NCBI GenBank assembly: GCA_015057305.1
Contig: SVES01000003.1
Coordinates: 62,001 to 126,000 of the forward strand
Origin: Pseudobutyrivibrio ruminis
Lineage (GTDB): Bacteria; Bacillota; Clostridia; Lachnospirales; Lachnospiraceae
Direction of reading: 5' to 3'
Length of the DNA stretch: 64,000 nucleotides
This document shows, in pieces, positions 35,047 through 45,048 of the stretch. The notes under the pieces were generated by a model. The model saw nothing but the letters and a program-made list of their open reading frames with translations, was not told the origin of the DNA and did no database searches. How positions within the stretch are numbered: position 1 is the first letter of the stretch; every line of letters starts with the position of its first letter. The translations under genes were made by a program, and so were the position numbers.

Positions 35047-36657
35047 ATGAAAAGAAAGTTAATCAGCGCAATTCTTTGTGCATCCATGGCAGCTGGGCTT
35101 TTAGTTGGCTGTGGAAGTAAGGGTTCAGGCTCAGGCGGAGCAACCACAGGTGCGGTAAGTGGAGATGGGGTTACCACTACTTCATATGGAGAGTACACAA
35201 CAGAAAATCCATATCACCTTGTTTTTGAGTTTATCGAATTTTATGAGCAGGATGATAATGCTCGTGCGGCAGTACAGGATGCATTAAATGATTATATGAT
35301 TGAAAACTATCAGATTGAGGTGGAATTTTTACCGGTATCCTACGCTGACTATCAGACAACTACACAGCTTATGCTTTCAGGTGGAGATGAGCTTGACGTT
35401 ATACCAGTATTTTATAGCTATGCACCTAGCTGGGTAAATATGGGTGGAATCTATGACATGACAGATTTACTTGCTACCGAGGATGGACAAAAAATTATAG
35501 ATGCTCTTGGAAGTGAGGAAACAGCAAAGGTTGGTAGTGTAAACGGAGTACTTTTCGGTTTCCCAGCAAACAAGGAATCAGTTGAGCTTGGCGGTCTTTG
35601 CATGAGAGCAGATATCTGTGATGAGCTCGGCCTTACAGAAAAATATAATCTTGATGCACCAAATTCAGACACATACACAGGCACATCTATTAGATGGGAA
35701 GAAGCAGAAGAAATTTTTGCAGCAGTAAAGGAGGCACATCCAGAGATGTATCCACTTTACCTTTACAATTCATCTCAATATAATAGATTTACAGAGTTTG
35801 ATACTCTTGTAGACAGCTTTGGTGTAATCGACCTTTCAGAGGACAGGGAAAACACAAATGTTGTAAATATGTTTGAGACAGACCAGTACAAGGAATATGT
35901 AACTATGATTGCAGACTGGTATGACAAGGGATATATTTATCCAGATGCTGCAACAGATACTCAGGGTACAGCAACAATGATGAAGGCTGGTAATACATTC
36001 TCATATGCAACAGCTATCAAGCCAGGATTCTTGGCAGAGGCTAATTCTGCTAATGGTTGCGAGTGCTATTGCTTATATATCAATCCATCAGATGAAGGAT
36101 ATTTATCTACAACAAATATTTCATTCTTCGATACAGGTATTGCAAACAATTCTAAGGATCCTGAAATGGCATTCAAGTTTATTTCGGCATTGTATTCTGA
36201 TCCTACTGTTTACAATATGTGGCAGTATGGTATTGAAGGTACAAACTATCAGGTTCTTGATGATGGCACAGCATACTTTGTAGATGGTGAGGATGGAAGC
36301 AACTATGCATATCACCAGAATTCAGGTTGGTGCTTAGGTAACCAGTTCCAGTCATACGTATGGAATGATGGAACAAAGGATGCAGATTACTGGACACTTC
36401 TTCAGTCTCACAATGATTGGGCTTATTATCCAACAACCTATGGCTTCATGTGGGATAGCTCAGATTATTCAACAGAGATTACAGCATTGACTAATGCATA
36501 CGAAACTTACAGAGCTACACTAGAGACAGGTGCAGCAGGTAGTGCAGGTGTACAGGAGACTCTTGACAAAATGAATGAGGCACTCTATGCAGCTGGTCTT
36601 GAAGATGTAATGAAAGCAAAGCAGGAACAGCTAGACGAGTGGCTTGCTACAAAATAG
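35047..36657 (+). CDS. ABC transporter substrate-binding lipoprotein, LplA type
   Basis: A 536-residue extracellular lipoprotein. The signal peptide ends in the lipobox LLVGC (Cys at about residue 22), followed by a Gly/Ser-rich linker (GSKGSGSGGATTGAVSG). The large binding domain is of the family 1, long-chain LplA/YtcQ type (about 500 residues), seen in importers of pectin, xylan and host oligosaccharides. ATTAGGAGG precedes the ATG. Together with the two permeases at 33120 and 34050 it forms an importer; the GH43 gene after it suggests arabinose- or xylose-containing oligomers. A homologue is at 41603. Confidence 0.93.
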   Translation: MKRKLISAILCASMAAGLLVGCGSKGSGSGGATTGAVSGDGVTTTSYGEYTTENPYHLVFEFIEFYEQDDNARAAVQDALNDYMIENYQIEVEFLPVSYADYQTTTQLMLSGGDELDVIPVFYSYAPSWVNMGGIYDMTDLLATEDGQKIIDALGSEETAKVGSVNGVLFGFPANKESVELGGLCMRADICDELGLTEKYNLDAPNSDTYTGTSIRWEEAEEIFAAVKEAHPEMYPLYLYNSSQYNRFTEFDTLVDSFGVIDLSEDRENTNVVNMFETDQYKEYVTMIADWYDKGYIYPDAATDTQGTATMMKAGNTFSYATAIKPGFLAEANSANGCECYCLYINPSDEGYLSTTNISFFDTGIANNSKDPEMAFKFISALYSDPTVYNMWQYGIEGTNYQVLDDGTAYFVDGEDGSNYAYHQNSGWCLGNQFQSYVWNDGTKDADYWTLLQSHNDWAYYPTTYGFMWDSSDYSTEITALTNAYETYRATLETGAAGSAGVQETLDKMNEALYAAGLEDVMKAKQEQLDEWLATK

Positions 36658-36670
36658 GAGGAATAATGAA

Positions 36671-38158
36671 ATGGAGCAGGTTTTCAATCCGTATTTACCA
36701 CTGACAGAATATGTGCCGGACGGAGAGCCACACGTATTTGACGGACGAATTTATATATACGGAAGTCACGACAAATCTAAGGGCAAGGCATATTGTGAGG
36801 AAGATTATGTTACATGGTCAGCCCCTGTAGACAATCCAAAGGATTGGAGATATGAAGGGGTAATTTATAGAAAGAATCAGGACCCATCAAATCCAGATGG
36901 CGCCATGCAGCTATGGGCACCAGATGTTACTAAAGGGCCAGATGGTAGGTACTACTTATACTATTGCTTTTCATTCTATCCAGAGATTGGTGTGGCTGTC
37001 AGTGACAGCCCTGCTGGTCCATTTGAGTACTACGGCCATGTGAAATATCCTGATAATTTATATGGTGGAAAAACACTTAACGACCATATGCCTTTTGACC
37101 CAGCAGTGCTTACAGATGATGATGGAAGGGTATATTTATATTGGGGATTTGCTCCAGCTTGCGAAAAGGAAATGGAATTGCCAAAGCTTTCTGATGATGA
37201 GATAGCAAAGCTGCCACCTACAATTCAAAAGATGATGAATGTTTTAAAGAATGTGAAGTTTGAAATAAACTCTCAGGTGGCAGAGCTAGAGCCTGATATG
37301 ATTACCATGAAAGAGGAGCCACGTCCATTGATTCCAAGTGGAAAGACCTCTGAGGGAACAGGCTTTGAAGGACATGCATTTTTCGAGGCTTCATCAATTC
37401 GCAAGATAAATGGAAAATACTATTTTGTCTATAGCAGTCATAAGAGCCATGAGCTGTGTTATGCCATTTCAGATAAGCCAGACAGAGATTTCAAGTATGG
37501 TGGAACTATCATTTCAAATGGAAATATTGGCTTAGATGGAAATGAAAAACCTACCTATACATTGAGCAACAATCATGGTGGAATTGCCAAGCTCTCTGAT
37601 GGATATTATATTTTTTATCATCGTTGCACAGATGGAAATGAGTTTTCAAGACAAGGCTGCGCTGATAAAATCCAGATCGAAGCAGATGGTAGCATTAAGC
37701 AGATAGCCATGACAAGCTGTGGTTTAAACGGCGGTGCCTTAGTTGGCAGCGGCACATATCCAGCTGGAATTGCTTGTCATATTACTTCAGCAACTACTAT
37801 GGCACATATCGATTTTAATGATCCAATTATGGCAAAGCAGACCAGAATGACTCAAGAACAGAATGTCACCTTTATTACTTCTGTAGAGGATGGTACTGTT
37901 CTTGGTTACAAATACTTTGACTTTGATAACAAGACTTTAGAGCTTCTTGTGGAGGTCAGAGGAAAGTTTGGTGGTGTCATAGAAGCTACCGGTGATTTAG
38001 AGAATAAAGAGCTTTACGGCAAAGCATCAATTAACGTAAATACGAATTCATGGCAATTGGTAAGTATTCCTGTGGATATTTCAGGCAAAGAAAAAGCTCT
38101 TTATCTAAGCTTTACAGGAAACGGAAGCTTAGATGTAAAGAGCATAGGCTTTAAGTAA
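36671..38158 (+). CDS. GH43 family glycosidase with C-terminal beta-sandwich module
   Basis: A 495-residue cytoplasmic inverting glycosidase. The five-bladed propeller shows a catalytic base region EYVPDGEPHVFDGRIY (probably Asp17), the pKa-modulating Asp in FDPAVLTDDDG and the acid Glu in GHAFFEASSIRKING. A C-terminal domain from about residue 370 resembles a CBM6/CBM35-like sandwich. GH43 enzymes are alpha-L-arabinofuranosidases, beta-xylosidases or galactan hydrolases. The ATG at 36671 is preceded by AGGAGG at 36656-36661; a TTG at 36644 within the binding-protein frame is rejected. It ends three bases before the stop of the convergent response regulator. Confidence 0.88.
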   Translation: MEQVFNPYLPLTEYVPDGEPHVFDGRIYIYGSHDKSKGKAYCEEDYVTWSAPVDNPKDWRYEGVIYRKNQDPSNPDGAMQLWAPDVTKGPDGRYYLYYCFSFYPEIGVAVSDSPAGPFEYYGHVKYPDNLYGGKTLNDHMPFDPAVLTDDDGRVYLYWGFAPACEKEMELPKLSDDEIAKLPPTIQKMMNVLKNVKFEINSQVAELEPDMITMKEEPRPLIPSGKTSEGTGFEGHAFFEASSIRKINGKYYFVYSSHKSHELCYAISDKPDRDFKYGGTIISNGNIGLDGNEKPTYTLSNNHGGIAKLSDGYYIFYHRCTDGNEFSRQGCADKIQIEADGSIKQIAMTSCGLNGGALVGSGTYPAGIACHITSATTMAHIDFNDPIMAKQTRMTQEQNVTFITSVEDGTVLGYKYFDFDNKTLELLVEVRGKFGGVIEATGDLENKELYGKASINVNTNSWQLVSIPVDISGKEKALYLSFTGNGSLDVKSIGFK

Positions 38159-38160
38159 TA

Positions 38161-39702
38161 TTAGGATTTGCTTGTCCTATATTCATTAGGAGTCATTCCT
38201 ACAAACTTTTTAAACTGCTTATGAAAATAAGAAACATTTGAAAATCCGCATTTTTCAGCGATTTCTGATGAAGAGGCTTTGGAACTAAGTAATAGTTTCT
38301 GAGCCTCTTTTATTCGTGCTGAAGAAATATATGTAGACAGAACAACCCCAGATTCCTTGTGGAATATATAAGAAAGGTAATCCTGAGACACATGGACTGC
38401 ATCTGCAATAGCAGCTCTGTCTAAATCTGGATTTGAAATATTAACCTGAATATATTTCTGAGCCATTATAACAGCTGATTCATCACTGTTTTCTTTATGC
38501 ATAATATTGCAAGTGGAATTAAGGAATGAGCGAGCCCACTCATACAATGCGTCTGGAGAATATAGGTTGTTTTTTGGATATGAAAAGGTATTCATATCAT
38601 TTGCAATCTCTGTAGACAGGCAATCCTTTTGGGCCAGTACTGAAAATGAAACAGATAGCAAGCCGTAGTAAATTGTAGGAATGATTTTCAAAATATATGT
38701 ATCCTCAGTGTGTGCAAGGATAGCTTTAACATTCATAAGGATATCTGATATTTTTTCTTGTAGAAGCAGCTGTTCCCAAGCCTCTAGAGGTAATTTTACA
38801 TTATAGTTTTTGGCTTCCTCAATAAGAGTGCTGGTATTTGGATCATTTATGGAAATTACAGATTTATTTGTAGTAGGTACACTCTGAGCATAATGCTCTA
38901 AAAGCTCTAGAGCATATGGGGCAGCAGTCATAGGTGCTTCTGAAAACAAAAATAGCTTAAAGTTAGTATTGGGAAAGGTTCTATCAAGATTTGCAATAGC
39001 ATCCTTGAATGCAGAAGTGTCCTTTAGGTCAGGGCTATTCCACTCACAGGCAAGCATATATCTTCCATTACTTATGTGGGTGACGTAACAATTCTCGCCT
39101 AAATATTCTGAAACAGCAGCCTTTATATCTGTGATAGCTAAAAAGCTGTTTGCTGATTGTGTAATGAGATAGGCATAAAAATATGGAACCTCAAGAATAC
39201 TGTCAGGAATATTATAGGCCTTGGCAAATTTTGAAACCTCAGTTAATTCAGGGAGTATTGACTTATCGTAAAGACGATACCAAAGAATATTAGTATTGTT
39301 GATAATACGGCTTTTGGTTTCAGCGTGATTTTTTTGACATAGCTTTACAGCCTTATCAATAACAGGAGATAAGGTAGAAGCGTCTACTGGCTTTAGAACA
39401 TAATCAAGAATTTGAAGGCGAATACCCTCTGTGGCGTAACTAAAATTACTGTGTCCAGTTAATAAAATATTAATGGAATTGTACCCATTGTCACGAACCC
39501 ATTTGATTAATTCCAGACCGTTTTCCCTAGGCATTTCAATATCTGAGATAAGTATATCGATTTGATTATCTAGAAAAATATCCTTTGCCTGGTTTGTGCT
39601 ATAGGCAGTAAAAACTGAATCTATACCAAAGGATTTCCAGTCTACTGAGTTTTTCACACCTTCTACCAGATAGTATTCATCATCTACTATTAATACGTTC
39701 AT
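38161..39702 (-). CDS. Response regulator, YesN type (receiver + AraC HTH)
   Basis: A 513-residue regulator with receiver acidic pair Asp7/Asp8, phospho-acceptor Asp54 (LISDIEMPRENG), LLTGHSNFSY and the conserved Lys in DYVLKPVD. A long middle section of about 280 residues follows, then the AraC domain (RAAIADAVHVSQDYLSYIFH; SSEIAEKCGFSNVSYFHKQF). Unlike the paralogue at 31743 its switch lysine is kept. It lies 19 bases downstream of its kinase gene on the minus strand and probably activates the divergent importer at 41603. Confidence 0.92.
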   Translation of the reverse strand: MNVLIVDDEYYLVEGVKNSVDWKSFGIDSVFTAYSTNQAKDIFLDNQIDILISDIEMPRENGLELIKWVRDNGYNSINILLTGHSNFSYATEGIRLQILDYVLKPVDASTLSPVIDKAVKLCQKNHAETKSRIINNTNILWYRLYDKSILPELTEVSKFAKAYNIPDSILEVPYFYAYLITQSANSFLAITDIKAAVSEYLGENCYVTHISNGRYMLACEWNSPDLKDTSAFKDAIANLDRTFPNTNFKLFLFSEAPMTAAPYALELLEHYAQSVPTTNKSVISINDPNTSTLIEEAKNYNVKLPLEAWEQLLLQEKISDILMNVKAILAHTEDTYILKIIPTIYYGLLSVSFSVLAQKDCLSTEIANDMNTFSYPKNNLYSPDALYEWARSFLNSTCNIMHKENSDESAVIMAQKYIQVNISNPDLDRAAIADAVHVSQDYLSYIFHKESGVVLSTYISSARIKEAQKLLLSSKASSSEIAEKCGFSNVSYFHKQFKKFVGMTPNEYRTSKS

Positions 39703-39721
39703 AAAAGCTCTCCCAATACTT

Positions 39722-41488
39722 TTATTTATATTTTATATATGGAATATCGATATCCGTCCTTGCACCCATACCTTCTTCATTAGATAGCTTCATATAAGCA
39801 CTATCATCATAGTATAATTTTAGTCTGTTTTCTACATTTTTAATGCCGATGCGTTCGCTGTCAGTTATCTTGTCATTGTAAAAATCCTCAAGAAAATCAT
39901 CGCTATAGCCTTCACCAGAGTCGATAATTGTAAAGTGAAGGCGCTCCTCGCCATTTTCCTGATAGCGCTTAGATATACATTTAATTATGAGACTCTCACC
40001 CATAATAAGATTATGCTTGAAAGCATTTTCCACAAAGCCGATTAAAAGGATAGGAAAGACACCTGCATCCATGGCGGCGTCGTCAAATTCAGTTTCGTAG
40101 GTAATGCAGTTTGGAAAGCGGAGCTTGGTTAATTCCACATAGTTGTTTAAGTATTCAATCTCTTGGTACAGAGGAACATTGTCCTTGGTAGTCAGGGTAT
40201 ATCTAAGGTGTCCTGAAAGGGTTGTAATCATTGTCTTAAGTATTTTAGTATTTTCCTCAGTTCCATCTGCTAAATAAGAAATCATGTTAAGGCAGTTAAT
40301 AAGAAAGTGTGGCGCAATCTGAGATTTCAAAAAATACAGCTGAAAGTTTTTCTTTTGGATACGTTCCTCATATACATCCAGTTTTAGCTTTTGTATATTA
40401 TCCAGCATGCTGTTATAGCTTTCTGCAACCTTGCGAATTTCTATACAATTTTCATTGGAAGCATCAATACGTTCTTCCAAATGACCTGCAATGACAGAAT
40501 CACTCATAGAATCTAGCATGGCAATAGTTCTATTTACAAAATGATTGAACAGCACAATTATTATAGAAAAACAAATTATGGCAATTGCCATAATGGCAAA
40601 AGCAAATTTCCAAAAGTTAACCAAAGAATGATTTATGGTAGTCATTGGAACAAGGGCAGAAATATAATAATCACAATAACTAAGCTTTGATGTTGTGATT
40701 AGGTATTTAACTCCATCAATTGAAACAGTAGTAGATCTATTCAAGGAAGATTCTATTGGCAAAACAATGGATGTATAGTCGGAAAGGATATCTGAATATC
40801 GACTATCCTTTACGGTACTTTTGGCGTGAATTGTATTGCCCTTGGCATCAGAAAAAAATATGAGGGCATCCATTTCATCTAGAGCATCCAAAGAGGAAGA
40901 AAGTACATCCAGATTTGTCCAGGCTCCAACAATACTGTTATCATATTTGAAGGCTTTTACAAGATAGGTTTCATCCTCATACGTATAGGGAAGCCATCTT
41001 AGCCCATTTACATCTTCAACATCCTTTAGAATTTCCCCAGAATGAAATTGATTTTTTAGAGCCTCCTGATATTCTCGTCTGGATTCAGAGCTGCCACTAT
41101 ATGCAATCCAGGTATCACTTCTTGGAAAATAGGCATACATACCAGAGATGCTTTGGAATGACCTGAGATTAAATTCAAAAAGATTGGAAATGCGGATTAT
41201 ATTTGCATAATTGTGGCTAACATCATATAAGACCGACACGCTGGAAATATCCTGGCTGTAGCTGTTAATCTCCATTAGATAATAATCCACATTTTTTAAA
41301 TCTTGGCTAGTACCCTCATTGTAAAGGGACAGTAGTTGGTTTATATCTGAATAGGTGCGTTGGCGTAATGAGTATGAAAAATACCCTGAAAAAATAATCA
41401 TTCCTAACATAGTAAGTGCAAAAAATAGATAAAAGAATGAACGCAGTCTGTTTTTGAATGAGTAAGTTTTGTACAATAATTTTTTCAT
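39722..41488 (-). CDS. Sensor histidine kinase, YesM type
   Basis: A 588-residue membrane kinase. The N-terminal helix (FFYLFFALTMLGMIIFSGYF) is followed by a large extracellular sensor of about 250 residues, a second helix (FAFAIMAIAIICFSIIIVLF), HAMP, then the His_kinase domain with LKSQIAPHFLINCLNMI carrying the phospho-His, N-box FVENAFKHNLIM and G-box IIDSGEGYSDD. First gene of the minus-strand kinase-regulator pair, divergent from the ABC importer by 114 bases. The extracellular domain presumably senses the imported sugar or the loaded binding protein. Confidence 0.9.
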   Translation of the reverse strand: MKKLLYKTYSFKNRLRSFFYLFFALTMLGMIIFSGYFSYSLRQRTYSDINQLLSLYNEGTSQDLKNVDYYLMEINSYSQDISSVSVLYDVSHNYANIIRISNLFEFNLRSFQSISGMYAYFPRSDTWIAYSGSSESRREYQEALKNQFHSGEILKDVEDVNGLRWLPYTYEDETYLVKAFKYDNSIVGAWTNLDVLSSSLDALDEMDALIFFSDAKGNTIHAKSTVKDSRYSDILSDYTSIVLPIESSLNRSTTVSIDGVKYLITTSKLSYCDYYISALVPMTTINHSLVNFWKFAFAIMAIAIICFSIIIVLFNHFVNRTIAMLDSMSDSVIAGHLEERIDASNENCIEIRKVAESYNSMLDNIQKLKLDVYEERIQKKNFQLYFLKSQIAPHFLINCLNMISYLADGTEENTKILKTMITTLSGHLRYTLTTKDNVPLYQEIEYLNNYVELTKLRFPNCITYETEFDDAAMDAGVFPILLIGFVENAFKHNLIMGESLIIKCISKRYQENGEERLHFTIIDSGEGYSDDFLEDFYNDKITDSERIGIKNVENRLKLYYDDSAYMKLSNEEGMGARTDIDIPYIKYK

Positions 41489-41602
41489 AATCTAAGAATA
41501 TTACATAAACAACTAATAAAAGTTCAATTAATAGGGAACAGAAGTATTATATAATTTTACTATGTTAAAAGCCAATACATATATGGAAAGGGAGGTTATT
41601 TA

Positions 41603-43180
41603 ATGAAGAGAAGGATTATGTCACTAGTGTTAGCAGGAGCAATGACCTGTGGTTTGTTTGTGGGGTGCGGAAGCTCAGGGTCATCCTCTAGTAGTGCAGG
41701 AGATTACGATTCACCAGAGGAAGCTGCGCAGGCGGCAATTCAGGAGAGAAAGGAATCAGGGGAGTATCCTACAGTAGTTATCGGTTATATGAATTTTGCA
41801 GGTTCTCCAGCTGGTTTAGATAGAATTTCAGAAAAGCTTTCTGAAATTACTGAGGAAAAGCTTGGAGTAGATGTAGAGCTGATGATTATGGATGCAGCTT
41901 CATATTCACAAAACATGAATTTGATGCTTGCCTCAGGGGAGCAGGTAGATTTATTTAATGCAGTTTCAGTTGGATATATGCCATGTGTAAACAAAGGCTA
42001 CACATTAGATTTGGAAGAGGACGATTTGCTCCAGACATATGGACAGGGAATCCTTGATACATTTACAGAGACAGAAATTGATGGCTGCCGCGTAGGAGGA
42101 ACTCTTTACGGACTTCCAGTTAAAAAGGATGATGCGGCTGGAAAATTTGGTATTTCTATAGCAGCTCAGTATCTTGATGGTATTGGATTTGATTATGAAT
42201 CAATGTATGAAGATGGGGAAGAGATTATATATACCGATTTTGATACTATTGATGATATTTTTGCTCAGCTCCATGAAAAATATCCAGATAAGACAGTTTT
42301 CTATATGGATGTAAGCTCAGTAGTTTCACAGTGTTTACCTATTGATATTCCATCAGATAACTTTGGTGTTTTATTAAATCCAACAGAGAGCTTAGTTATC
42401 GAGGATTTATTCTCAAGCGATCAATATATGGAATTATGCCAGAGAATGTACAAGTGGAATCAGGCTGGATACATTTCACCAGATGCTATTACAGAGACAT
42501 CAGCTACCACAGTACAGGTAAAGGCTGGTAGCCTTATGGCTTACAAGACAGCAACAAAGCCAGGAATTCTTCAGCAGGAGACAAACCTTTGCGGTCAGCC
42601 TGTAGTTATTTTCCAGACAGGTCCTGATTTCAAGGGCTCAAATGCTTACAACACAATGCCTTGGTGCATCAATCAGAATACAGAGGATCCTGTAGCAGCA
42701 ATGCAGGTACTTAATTTACTTTATACAGACCCTGAGGCTTCAACAATTCTCTGCTGGGGCGAGGAAGGTGTTGAATGGCAGGAAACATCAGATGGACACA
42801 TCACATATGCAGATGGTGTAGATGCAGAAAACTCTGAGTACTTCAACAATGTTAACTGGGAAATGCCAAATCAGTTTATAGCAAAGATTTGGGAAGGTAA
42901 TGACCTTGACATTTGGGAAAGAATGCAGGAATTCAATGATAGTGCTACAACAAGTAAGGCAATGGGATTTACATTTGATAACAGTGCTGTTTCAGCAGAA
43001 TACACAGCTTTGACTAACGTATATACGGAGTATCAGGCACAGCTTGAGCTTGGATTTATTGATCCAGAAAAAGGAATTCCAGAGCTTGTAGAAAGACTTA
43101 ATGAAGCAGGTCTTCAAGAGTATATGGCTGCAAAGCAGGAAGCACTTGATGAGTGGGCTAAGGAAAACGGAGTAAACTAG
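41603..43180 (+). CDS. ABC transporter substrate-binding lipoprotein, LplA type
   Basis: A 525-residue extracellular lipoprotein with signal peptide and lipobox GLFVGC (Cys at about 22), then a Ser-rich linker (GSSGSSSSSAG). The binding domain is homologous to that at 35047 (shared TNxYxxYxAxLExG region near the end). AAGGGAGG precedes the ATG. A TATAAT-like -10 near 41553 lies in the divergent region shared with the kinase gene. It feeds the permeases at 43191 and 44156. Confidence 0.93.
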   Translation: MKRRIMSLVLAGAMTCGLFVGCGSSGSSSSSAGDYDSPEEAAQAAIQERKESGEYPTVVIGYMNFAGSPAGLDRISEKLSEITEEKLGVDVELMIMDAASYSQNMNLMLASGEQVDLFNAVSVGYMPCVNKGYTLDLEEDDLLQTYGQGILDTFTETEIDGCRVGGTLYGLPVKKDDAAGKFGISIAAQYLDGIGFDYESMYEDGEEIIYTDFDTIDDIFAQLHEKYPDKTVFYMDVSSVVSQCLPIDIPSDNFGVLLNPTESLVIEDLFSSDQYMELCQRMYKWNQAGYISPDAITETSATTVQVKAGSLMAYKTATKPGILQQETNLCGQPVVIFQTGPDFKGSNAYNTMPWCINQNTEDPVAAMQVLNLLYTDPEASTILCWGEEGVEWQETSDGHITYADGVDAENSEYFNNVNWEMPNQFIAKIWEGNDLDIWERMQEFNDSATTSKAMGFTFDNSAVSAEYTALTNVYTEYQAQLELGFIDPEKGIPELVERLNEAGLQEYMAAKQEALDEWAKENGVN

Positions 43181-43190
43181 GGAGTAGATT

Positions 43191-44141
43191 ATGGCTAGAG
43201 TTAAAACGCAAAAACAGCCAATGTCTAAGGAGAAGCGTAAGGCTCTCCTTAGACGCTCAATACCAATTTATTTAATGGCATTGCCAGGGCTTATCTATTT
43301 ATTTATTAACAATTATATGCCAATGCCAGGAATTATCCTTGCATTTAAGAATTATAAAGCAAAGGATGGAATTTATGGTTCGGCGTGGGCTGGCTTGAAA
43401 AATTTTAAATATCTTTTTTCAACTCAGGACGCATTTATTATCACAAGAAATACAATTTGCTATAACCTGGTATTCATTTTGGTAAATACCGTATTTGCGA
43501 TATTTATTGCAATTATATTGTCAGAACTGACACATAAGATAAAAAAGGTTTACCAGTCAGTTATACTGCTACCATATTTATTATCTGCAGTTATCATCAG
43601 CTACCTGGTGTTTGCATTCCTTTCAGCAGAAAATGGATTTATAAATAACACAATTTTAGGTGCCCTTGGAATTGACCCTATCAGTTGGTATCAGGAGAAA
43701 CAATATTGGCCTTTTATATTGGTATTTGTGAATCTTTGGAAGGGTATTGGATATAACTGTATTATTTATCTTTCAACTATCATTGGATTTGATAGAAGCT
43801 ATTATGAGGCTGCCGCAATTGATGGAGCCACAAAATGGCAGCAAATTAAGAGTATTACAATTCCGTTGCTTAAGCCAACAATTATAATGCTTACACTTAT
43901 GGCTGTAGGACGAATCTTTTACTCTGATTTTGGTTTATTCTATCAAGTGCCACAGAATTCAGGAGCATTGCTTTCTGTGACAAATACAATTGATACCTAT
44001 GTATACCGTGGATTAATAGAGCTTGGTGACATTACAATGTCAGCAGCAGCTGGTGTTTACCAGTCCTTAGTAGGCTTTGTACTTGTTATGACAGCAAACT
44101 TTGTTGTGCGTAAGGTTGATAGAGAAAGCGCACTATTCTAG
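43191..44141 (+). CDS. Sugar ABC transporter permease, LplB type
   Basis: A 316-residue permease with six helices and the EAA loop YEAAAIDGATKWQQIKSITIP. It is strikingly similar to the permease at 33120 along its whole length (for example GRIFYSDFGLFYQVPQNSGA), so the two importers derive from a duplication or a recent common source. It begins ten bases after the binding-protein stop. No ATPase gene is present nearby. Confidence 0.93.
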   Translation: MARVKTQKQPMSKEKRKALLRRSIPIYLMALPGLIYLFINNYMPMPGIILAFKNYKAKDGIYGSAWAGLKNFKYLFSTQDAFIITRNTICYNLVFILVNTVFAIFIAIILSELTHKIKKVYQSVILLPYLLSAVIISYLVFAFLSAENGFINNTILGALGIDPISWYQEKQYWPFILVFVNLWKGIGYNCIIYLSTIIGFDRSYYEAAAIDGATKWQQIKSITIPLLKPTIIMLTLMAVGRIFYSDFGLFYQVPQNSGALLSVTNTIDTYVYRGLIELGDITMSAAAGVYQSLVGFVLVMTANFVVRKVDRESALF

Positions 44142-44155
44142 AAAGGAGGAGGCAA

Positions 44156-45046
44156 ATGAAACAAGAAAAGAGATTTCAGATTTTCGGCCATATTGTAATG
44201 ATTATAGTTACACTTTGCGCCATAATACCACTAGTGCTTCTTGTAATTTCTTCCTTCACGGATAATGATGTGCTAGTTAGAAATGGTTATTCTTTCACAC
44301 CTGAAAAGTGGAGCCTTGAAGCCTATAAATATATTTTTACAAGCAGTGACTCCGTTGTACATGCTTATATGATTTCTGTTCTATTAACTTTATTAGGAAC
44401 CACTTGTGGACTGACAATTACAACGCTTTTGGGTTACGCCCTGTCAAAACAGTTTTTGCCAGGCAAGAATTTAATTACTTTCCTAGTGTTTTTCACAATG
44501 CTATTTAACGGAGGATTGGTTCCAACCTATATCAATTACACCAATACCTTTGGACTTAAGAATACATTTTTAGCACTGCTTGTGCCAGGACTTATGATGA
44601 ATGCATTTAATGTGCTACTGATGAAATCATATTTTGTTACTGGTGTGCCAAATGAAATACTTGAGGCAGCTTATATTGATGGCGCCACAGAGTTTCAAAC
44701 ATTTATAAGAATTGCACTTCCTTTGGCAAAACCTATTGTAGCAACTATTGGTTTGTTTATTGGTATTGCATACTGGAATGACTGGATGAATGGCTACATT
44801 TATTTGACCAAGAGAACTGATTTGTATTCAATTCAAAATCTGTTAAATAGAATGATTCAAAATATCCAGTTTTTAACACAAAACTCTGGAAACATTGCAA
44901 ATGCCAGTCAGGGACTAGCATCTATTCCTAGCGTAGCAGTCCGTATGGCTATGGCAGTGGTTGGCGTATTGCCAATTATTATCGTATATCCGTTTATTCA
45001 AAATAACTTTGTAAAGGGAATTACTCTAGGTGGTGTAAAGGGATAA
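44156..45046 (+). CDS. Sugar ABC transporter permease, YtcP/LplC type
   Basis: A 296-residue permease with six helices, EAA loop LEAAYIDGATEFQTFIRIALPL, and the family's FFTMLFNGGLVPTYINY and final GITLGGVKG motifs. AAAGGAGGAGG precedes the ATG. It is the partner of the permease 14 bases upstream. The esterase gene starts two bases after its stop codon, so import and de-esterification are coupled in one transcript. Confidence 0.93.
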   Translation: MKQEKRFQIFGHIVMIIVTLCAIIPLVLLVISSFTDNDVLVRNGYSFTPEKWSLEAYKYIFTSSDSVVHAYMISVLLTLLGTTCGLTITTLLGYALSKQFLPGKNLITFLVFFTMLFNGGLVPTYINYTNTFGLKNTFLALLVPGLMMNAFNVLLMKSYFVTGVPNEILEAAYIDGATEFQTFIRIALPLAKPIVATIGLFIGIAYWNDWMNGYIYLTKRTDLYSIQNLLNRMIQNIQFLTQNSGNIANASQGLASIPSVAVRMAMAVVGVLPIIIVYPFIQNNFVKGITLGGVKG

Positions 45047-45048
45047 TT

